The notes below the pieces were generated by a model. That model saw only the letters and a list, made by a program, of their open reading frames with translations, was not told the origin of the DNA and searched no databases. Shown here piece by piece: positions 7,542 through 16,112 of a DNA stretch of 16,362 nt. The DNA comes from RQOF01 sp964461135 (lineage in GTDB: Bacteria > Calditrichota > Calditrichia > RBG-13-44-9). The DNA is taken from positions 1 through 16,362 of the forward strand of contig CAYWTB010000098.1 of NCBI GenBank assembly GCA_964461135.1, in the 5' to 3' direction. Within the stretch, counting starts at the first letter, position 1. Each line of letters starts with the position of its first letter. Made by a program: the position numbers and the translations under genes.

Positions 7542-7567
7542 GCCGGAAACGATACCCTGCTTCCGGC
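7542..7567. repeat. Hairpin, 7-bp perfect stem
   Basis: GCCGGAA at 7542-7548 pairs with TTCCGGC at 7561-7567 around a 12-base loop. No T-run follows on either strand, so I do not call it a terminator. Confidence 0.5.
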
Positions 7568-7601
7568 AGATATCTTAGCCATCTCTGGTTTATTCAAATT
7601 T

Positions 7602-7624
7602 CCCGGAAGTTTGGAACTTCCCGG
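7602..7624 (-). terminator. Hairpin just past the giant gene, possible terminator
   Basis: CCCGGAAGTT and AACTTCCCGG pair around the loop TGG, giving a strong stem centred 19 bases past the stop codon on the minus strand. The sequence after it on that strand is not a clean T-run, so it may be a 3'-end stabiliser and not an intrinsic terminator. Confidence 0.35.
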
Positions 7625-7631
7625 AAGATTT

Positions 7632-10600
7632 TTATTTCATAAGGATCATCTTCTTTACAGCCTGGTATCCCTCTGCCTGGATGGTGTAGAAGTAAAGCCC
7701 GCTGGCTATCCCTGGTGGTTTCCAAAGATAATTGTATCGTCCGGCAGGTAGCTCCTTATTGACCAGGGTTGATATTTTTTGTCCTAAGACATTGTATATC
7801 ATTATTTTAACTTTCCCGGTTTTCGGTAAGTCGAATTTTATATGCGTTACTGGATTAAAAGGATTGGGATAATTCTGATAGAGTTGATATTCCATCGGAA
7901 TGGCGGTCAAAGGATCACCAATACCGGTCGTCATTTCGAATACCAGGGTTAATCCCCAGGCGTCCAATGTCCCTGTGTTTCCTGTTTTGCTATCGTAGAC
8001 TTTTAGAATCCATGCTCCATTGGGATTCATATTCCTGTAAATGGCCAACGGTTGATATGGCTTAAATATCCCAGTGAATGGGGGTATTCCGCTGTTTATG
8101 GGTACACTGGCAGAATCGGCCAACCGGGTGTGGAAGAAATTGTCTCCGTCACCTCCTGCCTGATAAATGAGGGTATCCTCCAGGCTTTCATGTAGGAGGG
8201 TAATTTCAAGATCACCGACTGCGGTATGCTGTATCGAGTCAATGAGAACATAGACATCGACCAGCTGATACTGCGGCAGCATTTCTACTTCTCCCATATT
8301 AACGTTGATAGTATCCATGATAGCTTGCATATCACCAATAATACCATTTATGCCTGACTGGTAGTAGGTCTGGGAATAAATATCCATACTGAAGGAATCT
8401 TCCACGGCGAATGCTGAACCCGCGAAAATATTGTCAATAGTTTGTACACTCCAGTAATATTTCTCGGCAGGGATTGGATTTTTAATCTGCCAGCTGGTGA
8501 GATGATTGGTATTTCCGAGTTGGGCGATTTTACGTGTTCCATCGACCAGTGCCATGGCAGACATAATTTCCGAACCACCGGGAGTGGTCCCTACTCGTAA
8601 ATTATAGGTCAGTCCGGCATTGGGAGTGTTCAAATCATTCCCTGGTTGCCAACTCAAGGTTACTGTTGAATTATTGACGAATGCGCTTAATCCTGCAGGC
8701 GTGTCAGGTATGGAATTAAAGCCACTATGAACGTTATGATAGATTTCGCAGACAAAATTTCCGGCCTGATCTTCGCCGGCTTGAACAAAGTCCAACTTTC
8801 CGTCACTATCATAATCACCGAGATTAACTGTACTATTGAGAAGACCAGTGAGATAAGTAATGATACCCTCAAACGACCCATTTGAGTAACGATATATTTT
8901 ACTCAGGGGTCGACTTCCCAGGGCTTCGTTGTTACCGCTTAGCAGAATATCCAAATATCCATCATTATCGATATCGCCCCAGGCAACGGCACCATTATGA
9001 ACACTGTCAATCGCCGCAAGTACGTCTACAAAATTGCCATTCTGATTATTCCTGAATACTTTTGTTACGCAATAAAAGTTTGGTGGCGTATAAGCCAGAC
9101 CGGACAACAGAATGTCCAGATAGCCATCGGCGTCATAGTCCCCCCATGCAGCGGAACTATTTTTTACCTGTGGCAAAATAATGTTACCATCTTCTGAAAA
9201 TATCCCATTCTCGTTCTCATATATTTTTGTTACATATCCTGCTTGAGTGGTCCAGCCGCTCAGGAGAATATCCAGATCACCATCCCTGTCATAATCCCCC
9301 CATGCAACCGTACAATCCCAGGCACCAATCAGATTGGGATTGATGGTGGTAAAAATGCCGTTACTATTTTGATAAAGAGTCGTTCGGGGATTTCCGGGTA
9401 TGTGCCACCCTGAAGCCAATAGATCCAGGTCTCCGTCGTTATCATAATCGCCCCAGGCGACGGCACCTTGCGCCATGGGTATAATGCCAGTATTGGTATC
9501 AACGAAATTTCCATTATCATTATGATAAAGCCTGGCGTAATAGTTTCCAGCATCTGAACCAGTAATGATTAGATCGAGATCATTATCGTTGTCATAATCA
9601 CCCCAGGCTAAGGCACTGTTATAGACCCCAACCAGTGTGGCCCCAATATCCACGAAGGTTGAATCGTCATTTCGGTAAATTTTTGAGATGTAGCTGCCCG
9701 GAGCATGATAACCGCAAATAGCCAGATCCAGATCGCCATCACTGTCGTAATCCCCCCATTCAACCTCACCGGATTTTATCCCGGTTATTCCGGGTTGCAG
9801 TCGGTAAAAGTAGGGAGACTGGGTTTTTAGGTTCAGCTCACTGGTGAATTGTGATCCGGTAAAGGCATTGTCAATTGTTTGCACACTCAAATAATAATCA
9901 GCTCCTGGAATCAGTCCTTCAATTTTCCAGGTGGTATCAGTATTGGTATTGCCCATTGCCACTACTTTCCTATAGCCATCCGGATTTGACATGGGCGAAA
10001 GGATTTCCGAACCACCCGGCGTTGTGCCCACTCGTAAATTATAACTTAAACCAGTTGAGGGTGTTTGCATATCACTTGCGGGATGCCAGGTGAGTGCTAA
10101 TGTGGTGTATCCCCTGGCCCACCCAGCATAAGTCGGAGGCGCCGGCGGTGTATTCGCAACTGCGCTGTTATTTCGGAATATTCGAGAATATCTGTTTCCT
10201 CCATCTTGAATACCGGTAATAAGTATATCTAAGTCCAGATCATTATCGTAATCTCCCCAGGCGGCGGCACTCCAATAGAAGCCGGTCAGACTAAGGGAAG
10301 TGCCGGGGAAGGTATTATTATCATTTTCATATATCTTGGTGATGGAAACATTAAAGGTATCCACGCCGATAACAATAAGGTCTAAGTCGCCGTCATTATC
10401 GTAATCTCCCCAACCGCAGGAGCCACTGCGAATACCATCGATATTTGCGTTGATATCCGTAAAAATTCCACTTCCGTCGTTTCTGTATATTTTGGATATC
10501 GGTTCAAAGAATCCTTTGTCTCCGCTGAGTAAAATATCCAGATCACCGTCACTATCGTAATCTCCCCAGGCACCACAACCGTTAAAAATTCCGGTTAAGC

Positions 10601-13600
10601 CAGCGTTAATATCCACAAAGTTAGTATCATCATTGCGGTAAATTTTGGTTGTATATAATCCGGAAGCATAAACCCCGTAAAGCAATATATCCAAATCACT
10701 GTCATTGTCAAAATCTCCCCATAATCCCGCTCCTTGCCAGATATCGGTTAATTGAGCACCAATGGGTGAGAAAACCCAACCTGAAACTTGATCCGGACCA
10801 TCATTTCGATATATGTCGGTGAGATAGGATCCCACGCCACGATTGCCGGTGAGCAGGATATCCAGATCACCATCCGTATCGTAATCTCCCCAGGCCACCG
10901 ATCCATCCCATACCCCGGGAATATTGGTATTGATATCCACAAAAAGGCCACTGTTATTGTTATATATTTTTGTGATATGGTTAGTTGGATTGCCGCTTTC
11001 GGTACCACAAAGGATAATGTCCAGATCGCCATCGTTGTCATAATCCCCCCAGGCGGCACCATAGGAGTTTCCGGGGCTAACCCCGGTGAGGTTTTGATGA
11101 AGGTTAAACAGACCCGTGGCCGGATTGTCATTCCGATAGATGAGACTTTGATAGTCGTACCCGGAACTTCGCTGTCCGGTTAAGAGAATATCTAAATCCC
11201 CATCATTATCAAAATCACCCCATACCGGTGAACCATGTGATAAATTTTCCAGAGAAGGATCGATCAAGCTGAAGGGTCCTTCTACTGAAATATAGATTGT
11301 GGCTGAATCTAAGGCACCCTGCTGATCATTGATTTCGTAAAAAAGAGTATCAGGACCATTATAGCCGGTAGTCGGAGTATAGGTAATGGTTGTATCCCCA
11401 AGGTCAATCGTGGCAGTTCCGTGAAGTGGTGTAGTGAGGTTGGATATTATCAATGGATCGTTATCTGGGTCGGAATCGTTTTGCAGCGGGTGTAGTGTGG
11501 TGGTAGTACTGGTCAGAATTGTATAATAATCATCAACGGCGGTGGGTGGGTCGTTTGCAGGATTAATAGTCACGAGGAAGGTATCACTGATTGAATGTGA
11601 AGCAAAATCGGTGGCGGTAATAATTACCTCACCGCTTCCGAAATAATTCAAGGAAGAATTAACGAATAGTGTAACATTGTTTTGAACATATACCTGGATG
11701 TTTGGATTCTGGCTGTGGGTAGTGAATGTCAAAAAGTCGCCGGCATCAGGATCGGAGAAAACTGTGTTTAAGTCCGCCACTACCTGATGCGGTCCGGTAT
11801 CTTCATCATAAACTAAATCACCAATGGGATTGGAAAGAATTGGAGGGTTATTTGGACCTAACATAAATTCATCGGCCCCGATATCCGGGGTGAATGGGTG
11901 GCGTAGTTGAACATCTATATCATCGGTTACTCCAGCTACCGGGATGCCGGCGCCATCCAAAGCCGGCAGGTTGGTGTGCAGATTGGTCTGGGAAGTGAAT
12001 GCCGGATCGACAGAAATGGAATGGGCATCCATCCCACTGGCAGCCTGCAAGGCAGTTAGATTTGCCTGGTTCCCGTTCCAGCGGGCCAGTACCGGACCCG
12101 AAGTAAAAATATCATTATAATCTGATGAATTAATTCCCGAAAAATTATATGCATCATAGGCAATGCCACCACCGGTATTTGCCAAAATATTGTTTATGAT
12201 ATTCAGTCCGGATCCGGTATTTAAATAAATTGCTATTCCGTTGGTTGGGCTGGTGCTGGTGACATTAATACTGTTGTAATAGATATTCTGGTAATTGCAG
12301 GTGCTCAAAGACAATGCGGTTCCGGAAGTACTATTACCAATATGGATAAAATTATTGGCGATGAGCCCCGGATTTGTCGGGCTTGCGCCGCAACCCGAGA
12401 TTCGAAATCCATGATCGTAGGTTATATCCAACTGGTTTTTTTCGATGACAATAGCGCTGTCACAATAGAGAGCAAGCATACCCACATAATCAGCATCGAT
12501 CTGATTTCCGATAACTTTCATAGCATCCTGATAATAGAGATAGAGACCGGTATATCCATTATTGGAAATGACATTATTCAATATTTTCAGGCCTGTCGGA
12601 TGCCCCTGATTGGGATTATCCCGCACCAAATGTATGCCAAATGTTCCTTGATTAAATGTATTCCCCTCAATTATCCTGCTGCGAAATTGTGATTCGTTGG
12701 AATATAAAATTGCCTGCCTGGCATCATTACCGGTAGCGGAGATGCTGTTCAGAACATTATTTCTAATTTCAATACTGTCGGCGCCTTTGTAGAGGTGGAA
12801 TACTCTGGCAAAAGGATCTCCGGTTGCGGTTACTGTCAGATCCTCAAAATGTAGGAAATCTGCCCCATAAACCCGGATCACATAATTACTATCCATATCA
12901 CTGGCAGCATAATTTATCTGGACCGATGCAGGATTATTGGAAATACTTCTAAATGTCACAGGATAATTGGAATTTGTTCCTGGTATACTCACAATATCTA
13001 CCTGTTCATTAAAGGTACCTTGCAGCAGAAAATTAACCGGACCGCGTACACCCCTTAAGACAATGTAATCGACCGCAGATTGTATGGTTGGAAGTAAAAC
13101 GCCACCGATGTCATAATCTCCATTCATCGGTGTTGTGGTTTGCGGATCCGGTATAAACTCGTCAGCCCCAATATCGGGAGAGAGATTATTGCGCAGTTCA
13201 CCGTCGATATCCAGTGTTTCGCCGGCAATTGGTGTTCCTTTACCGTTTAACCAGGGAGCAATGGTATGAAGATCCGTATCAGATACGTAATGGGGATAAA
13301 CAGCCAGGGAATGCTGATCCAACCCACTGATTGCCTGTAAATCCCGCAGATGCATGATCCGCTCCGTTCCCCATAAGGCAATTAAATTCCCCGGCGTATA
13401 TAGATTATTGTAATCCAGCGCATCAAATGCATTCGTGGAAGAAATAGTATAAGCCCGGCCCCCATCTAACTGCGCAAAATTGTTATTTAAAATGGTCAGA
13501 TGGGTGTTACCCGAACCGACATTTAACGCTTCTGAACTATAGACTCCTCGATGTAAGCAAACACTGTTATAGGTGATGTTCTGATAACTTGAATTAGCTA

Positions 13601-15788
13601 TGTTTATCCCTGTAGAAGCACTGACAATGGCATCTCCTACATTAATGAAATTGTTAGATATATTTCCTGGAATTTCCGCTGTACCGGTACAACTGTTGAT
13701 ATCCAGACCGCCATAGGGAGCATTAATACGATTATTGGTAATTCTTAAGGTATCATCGATACCCGAGATGTCAAGTCCGTAGCTCCCTGTCATCACATCG
13801 TTATGATCAAAAATGGCTGAGTGATGATCTACCAGAAAAATTCCGCCGTAACCGTCATTATCTATAGTGTTATCTAAAATTTTCAGATTGTCTCCTAAAA
13901 TTCCGGCCCCCGAGTTGCCCATCCAAATGCCAAAGGCTGACTGGTTAAAAATATTTCCCTGTATTATCCGGCTGTGGTAATCGGATTGACCGGCATAAAT
14001 CAAGGTTCTTCTGAGAAGAGCACTGGTGGAAGATAGGCCGTTAAAAATATTATTATCGATCACAAGACTATCCGCTCTTCCCCAAATTTCCAGAACAGTC
14101 GCATAATTCGGCCCAAGTGCGGTGAGCGTTAAATCTTTTATATTAATATGATCGCAGCCAAACAAGCGCCAGACAAAATTATCTTCGTTGCTGCCTGCGC
14201 TATATGAGATAATGACGTCAGCCGGATTACCAGAAGCAGCCTGAAAGGTAATATTTTTTGTTTGACTGGCCCCCGGGATACTCACCATATGAATTTGTTC
14301 AGGATAGGTTCCATTTAACAGGTTAAAGTTGACCGGAGCAGAAACGCCTCTTAACTGGAGGTCTGTTATGGCTTCGTTCGGCGTGGTATAGTCACCACCT
14401 GTACCAATCGTTTTGCTGCCGGAAAGGGGAATCTTACTTCCGGGAGCGGGAGTAAATTCATCCGCTCCGATATCTGGTAACGATGGATCACGGGGATCCC
14501 CGTCAATATCCACATTTATATCGGTTATAGGTGTGGCCTTTTCGTCCAGCCAGGGAGCAATGCTATGCAGATCGTTATCTACCAGATAATGCGGATAAAC
14601 AGAGAGAGAGTGGATATCCTGACCTGTAGAATCCTGGAAGGCGGACAGATCCGGGCATTTTCCGTTGAAATAGGCCAGGTTGTTCCCCGGACTGTACAGA
14701 TTGTTGTAATCAGAGTCAAATGTCCAGGTATTGGCAGTGTTGTGATAAGCGTAGCCCCCCGCCTGATTAGCCAGGTTGTTATTACGGATATAAATGGAAG
14801 CTCCCTGATTAACGGTAAGTGCGGAAGAGGTAGCAATGGGACTTATTGCACCCGGATTGACCGGGATCATATTGATGCTATTATAGCACAGATCATAATA
14901 ATGAGAATTATACTGCATTAGGATCCCTGCCGGACCACTGGAGGTAACAAAATTATTGTAAATTCCAGCACGGCCCGTGGTATATCCTTGAATAAACAGT
15001 TCCATTCCATAATGCCGGACAGCCAGCCGGTTGTTATAGATCCGGGTATTACCAACCACGGTGTGGAGATAAATACCGTCTGAGCCATTAATCACCATGT
15101 TATTATAAATCTGGGGTGCACTGGCATAGGATATGGATATGGACTGATACCCACCGTCAGTGAAGGTATTATTAAATATTTCCACACCGGTTATGGCATA
15201 ATTTGACTGACCTTGCAGATGAACTCCGTATCCCCCCTGATAAAATGAGTTTCCGGAGATCCGGATATTAGCCGGCCACTGTTGACGGGAAAAAAAAATG
15301 GCACGATTCACTTCGGCACCGGAGGCCAGTACTCCCTGCAGCACATTTCCGGTGAGTTCCAGATCGTTGACGCCCTGCAGAAGGTAAAATATCCGTCCAT
15401 AATTGGGATGCTGTGCCACAAAGGTTAAATCCCTGAATCGGATGTATTGAGTATTGGTCAATTCTACGATGTAATTGCTGTCCGCCTGGGTGGCGTTATA
15501 GGTAAGTGTACACTGGGCAGCAGAGGCTCCCTGAAAGGTGACAGTATTAATGGCGCTGGCTCCATTGATTGCACCTATGGAAATATGTTCTGAAAAGGTA
15601 GCGGGCTGCACCTGGAAAGTGACCGGTCCGGAAACTCCCTGGTTAGTCAGGGCATTGACTGCGGCATTAAAAGTGGGGTAATTTCCGCTGGGACCGATAG
15701 TATAGGATCCGGAGAGCTGAGCGTGGAGCAAAGCGGGTAAAAATGTGCAAAGGAGAAAAGCAAAAAAGGAATTGAATCGGATGGACAT
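7632..15788 (-). CDS. Giant secreted surface protein: 3 beta-helices, 2 Ig-like, 2x (FG-GAP propeller + Fn3), P-domain, sorting domain
   Basis: A 2718-residue multidomain protein, predicted to act outside the cell. Signal peptide 1-23 (LHA|QLS). Three successive right-handed parallel beta-helix modules span about 25-445, 446-878 and 879-1308. Each opens with a GxYPTFxxAVxxL-type strand and closes with DIDGD..PDIGADEF (closing Phe at 445, 878 and 1308). Two Ig/cadherin-like domains follow at about 1313-1410 and 1410-1510. Then come seven FG-GAP/VCBS blades (first Trp 1523, last Trp 1844; WGDYDNDGDLD Ca-binding loops), an Fn3 domain, seven more blades (Trp2011 to about 2323) and a second Fn3. 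About 2470-2610 is a proprotein-convertase-type P-domain (PNGAWILKVYDSKTGNTGTL). The sorting domain is 2634-2718 (YQNYPNPFNP, ending KKMILMK). ATG at 15788 has GGGAGG 5 bases upstream. No protease or other catalytic domain is seen, although P-domains usually accompany one. A calcium-dependent adhesin or scaffold is my inference. No frameshift is visible over the full length. Confidence 0.9.
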   Translation of the reverse strand: MSIRFNSFFAFLLCTFLPALLHAQLSGSYTIGPSGNYPTFNAAVNALTNQGVSGPVTFQVQPATFSEHISIGAINGASAINTVTFQGASAAQCTLTYNATQADSNYIVELTNTQYIRFRDLTFVAQHPNYGRIFYLLQGVNDLELTGNVLQGVLASGAEVNRAIFFSRQQWPANIRISGNSFYQGGYGVHLQGQSNYAITGVEIFNNTFTDGGYQSISISYASAPQIYNNMVINGSDGIYLHTVVGNTRIYNNRLAVRHYGMELFIQGYTTGRAGIYNNFVTSSGPAGILMQYNSHYYDLCYNSINMIPVNPGAISPIATSSALTVNQGASIYIRNNNLANQAGGYAYHNTANTWTFDSDYNNLYSPGNNLAYFNGKCPDLSAFQDSTGQDIHSLSVYPHYLVDNDLHSIAPWLDEKATPITDINVDIDGDPRDPSLPDIGADEFTPAPGSKIPLSGSKTIGTGGDYTTPNEAITDLQLRGVSAPVNFNLLNGTYPEQIHMVSIPGASQTKNITFQAASGNPADVIISYSAGSNEDNFVWRLFGCDHINIKDLTLTALGPNYATVLEIWGRADSLVIDNNIFNGLSSTSALLRRTLIYAGQSDYHSRIIQGNIFNQSAFGIWMGNSGAGILGDNLKILDNTIDNDGYGGIFLVDHHSAIFDHNDVMTGSYGLDISGIDDTLRITNNRINAPYGGLDINSCTGTAEIPGNISNNFINVGDAIVSASTGINIANSSYQNITYNSVCLHRGVYSSEALNVGSGNTHLTILNNNFAQLDGGRAYTISSTNAFDALDYNNLYTPGNLIALWGTERIMHLRDLQAISGLDQHSLAVYPHYVSDTDLHTIAPWLNGKGTPIAGETLDIDGELRNNLSPDIGADEFIPDPQTTTPMNGDYDIGGVLLPTIQSAVDYIVLRGVRGPVNFLLQGTFNEQVDIVSIPGTNSNYPVTFRSISNNPASVQINYAASDMDSNYVIRVYGADFLHFEDLTVTATGDPFARVFHLYKGADSIEIRNNVLNSISATGNDARQAILYSNESQFRSRIIEGNTFNQGTFGIHLVRDNPNQGHPTGLKILNNVISNNGYTGLYLYYQDAMKVIGNQIDADYVGMLALYCDSAIVIEKNQLDITYDHGFRISGCGASPTNPGLIANNFIHIGNSTSGTALSLSTCNYQNIYYNSINVTSTSPTNGIAIYLNTGSGLNIINNILANTGGGIAYDAYNFSGINSSDYNDIFTSGPVLARWNGNQANLTALQAASGMDAHSISVDPAFTSQTNLHTNLPALDGAGIPVAGVTDDIDVQLRHPFTPDIGADEFMLGPNNPPILSNPIGDLVYDEDTGPHQVVADLNTVFSDPDAGDFLTFTTHSQNPNIQVYVQNNVTLFVNSSLNYFGSGEVIITATDFASHSISDTFLVTINPANDPPTAVDDYYTILTSTTTTLHPLQNDSDPDNDPLIISNLTTPLHGTATIDLGDTTITYTPTTGYNGPDTLFYEINDQQGALDSATIYISVEGPFSLIDPSLENLSHGSPVWGDFDNDGDLDILLTGQRSSGYDYQSLIYRNDNPATGLFNLHQNLTGVSPGNSYGAAWGDYDNDGDLDIILCGTESGNPTNHITKIYNNNSGLFVDINTNIPGVWDGSVAWGDYDTDGDLDILLTGNRGVGSYLTDIYRNDGPDQVSGWVFSPIGAQLTDIWQGAGLWGDFDNDSDLDILLYGVYASGLYTTKIYRNDDTNFVDINAGLTGIFNGCGAWGDYDSDGDLDILLSGDKGFFEPISKIYRNDGSGIFTDINANIDGIRSGSCGWGDYDNDGDLDLIVIGVDTFNVSITKIYENDNNTFPGTSLSLTGFYWSAAAWGDYDNDLDLDILITGIQDGGNRYSRIFRNNSAVANTPPAPPTYAGWARGYTTLALTWHPASDMQTPSTGLSYNLRVGTTPGGSEILSPMSNPDGYRKVVAMGNTNTDTTWKIEGLIPGADYYLSVQTIDNAFTGSQFTSELNLKTQSPYFYRLQPGITGIKSGEVEWGDYDSDGDLDLAICGYHAPGSYISKIYRNDDSTFVDIGATLVGVYNSALAWGDYDNDNDLDLIITGSDAGNYYARLYHNDNGNFVDTNTGIIPMAQGAVAWGDYDNDGDLDLLASGWHIPGNPRTTLYQNSNGIFTTINPNLIGAWDCTVAWGDYDRDGDLDILLSGWTTQAGYVTKIYENENGIFSEDGNIILPQVKNSSAAWGDYDADGYLDILLSGLAYTPPNFYCVTKVFRNNQNGNFVDVLAAIDSVHNGAVAWGDIDNDGYLDILLSGNNEALGSRPLSKIYRYSNGSFEGIITYLTGLLNSTVNLGDYDSDGKLDFVQAGEDQAGNFVCEIYHNVHSGFNSIPDTPAGLSAFVNNSTVTLSWQPGNDLNTPNAGLTYNLRVGTTPGGSEIMSAMALVDGTRKIAQLGNTNHLTSWQIKNPIPAEKYYWSVQTIDNIFAGSAFAVEDSFSMDIYSQTYYQSGINGIIGDMQAIMDTINVNMGEVEMLPQYQLVDVYVLIDSIQHTAVGDLEITLLHESLEDTLIYQAGGDGDNFFHTRLADSASVPINSGIPPFTGIFKPYQPLAIYRNMNPNGAWILKVYDSKTGNTGTLDAWGLTLVFEMTTGIGDPLTAIPMEYQLYQNYPNPFNPVTHIKFDLPKTGKVKIMIYNVLGQKISTLVNKELPAGRYNYLWKPPGIASGLYFYTIQAEGYQAVKKMILMK
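8716..9803 (-). repeat. Second block of seven FG-GAP/VCBS blades
   Basis: Seven units of about 50 residues, each centred on WGDYDxDGDLDxLLSG. The last unit has Leu for Trp and Lys in the loop (LGDYDSDGKLD), so it is the most diverged. Asp-rich loops of DxDxDG type are expected to bind calcium as in integrin alpha propellers. An Fn3 domain similar to the one after the first block follows, so the whole propeller-Fn3 unit is duplicated with a period of 488 residues (Trp1523 to Trp2011). Confidence 0.85.
10161..11240 (-). repeat. First block of seven FG-GAP/VCBS blades
   Basis: Seven units with WGDFDNDGDLDILLTG-type cores. Six keep the DxDxDGDLD loop closely; unit 4 has Ser and unit 7 Leu at the Gly position. 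Seven blades match the standard integrin-like propeller. The block runs from the end of the second Ig-like domain to the first Fn3. Confidence 0.85.
11865..15716 (-). repeat. Three tandem beta-helix modules of about 430 residues
   Basis: Module limits by the closing GADEF motif are about 14454-15716, 13155-14453 and 11865-13154. Each module has the same internal order: an opening strand pair, VTFQ-type sheet strands, NNxF and YNN rungs, a YNNLYTPG-like segment, a DLHSxxPWLD motif and the final DIDGD..DIGADEF. The copies are clearly diverged, so the triplication is old. Confidence 0.85.
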
Positions 15789-15979
15789 GGCATCCTCCCT
15801 GTGCTTATGGTTGAAGAATCGGTTTATTTTGATAGCAATAATTTAAAACATCTATGGCCAGTAAACCATTTTAGAAGTCAGAAAATGCACTGAACCACTT
15901 CAACCGCAGGCGGGCAGGGAGATACGCTTAGGGATTAACCAAATGCCGTCAGCACAGAGATACAGCAGGATAAGCTCTT

Positions 15980-15997
15980 ACCCGGAAATTGCCGGGT
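15980..15997. repeat. Hairpin, 6-bp perfect stem
   Basis: ACCCGG at 15980-15985 pairs with CCGGGT at 15992-15997 around a 6-base loop. There is no T-run on either side. It is a small structure in the 5' region of the giant gene, or the end of something beyond the window. Confidence 0.4.
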
Positions 15998-16096
15998 TTG
16001 AAATAATATATTCAATTTCTTTTGCTTAATTTAATTTTTATAAGTACTCAATAATAAATTCTACATTTTATAATAAGATATTCGTCTGCAATATAA

Positions 16097-16112
16097 TGTG
16101 ATCACAATCACG
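16097..16112. promoter_or_regulatory. CRP/FNR-family-like operator
   Basis: TGTGA at 16097-16101 and TCACG at 16108-16112 are separated by 6 bases, matching the CRP half-site arrangement TGTGA-N6-TCACA at 9 of 10 positions. The spacer also contains TCACA, making an overlapping GTGATCAC palindrome. It lies about 310 bases upstream of the giant gene's start, or could serve a gene outside the window. A chance match is possible. Confidence 0.3.

Larger units (their letters stand above)
7356..7631. other. Intergenic region with a long inverted repeat and hairpins
   Basis: It separates the giant gene (stop at 7632) from the two-gene unit starting at 7355. It contains the inverted repeat at 7394-7516, a hairpin at 7542-7567 and a second one at 7602-7624. 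The 5' leader of the gene at 7355 must lie here. I could not pick a promoter with confidence. Whether the three minus-strand genes are one transcript cannot be told from the sequence. Confidence 0.6.

Noticed and set aside
8348..11183. Many 60-130-codon frames opposite or within the FG-GAP blocks
   Set aside because: They are shadows of repeated DxDxDG codons; they match no family and lack ribosome binding sites.
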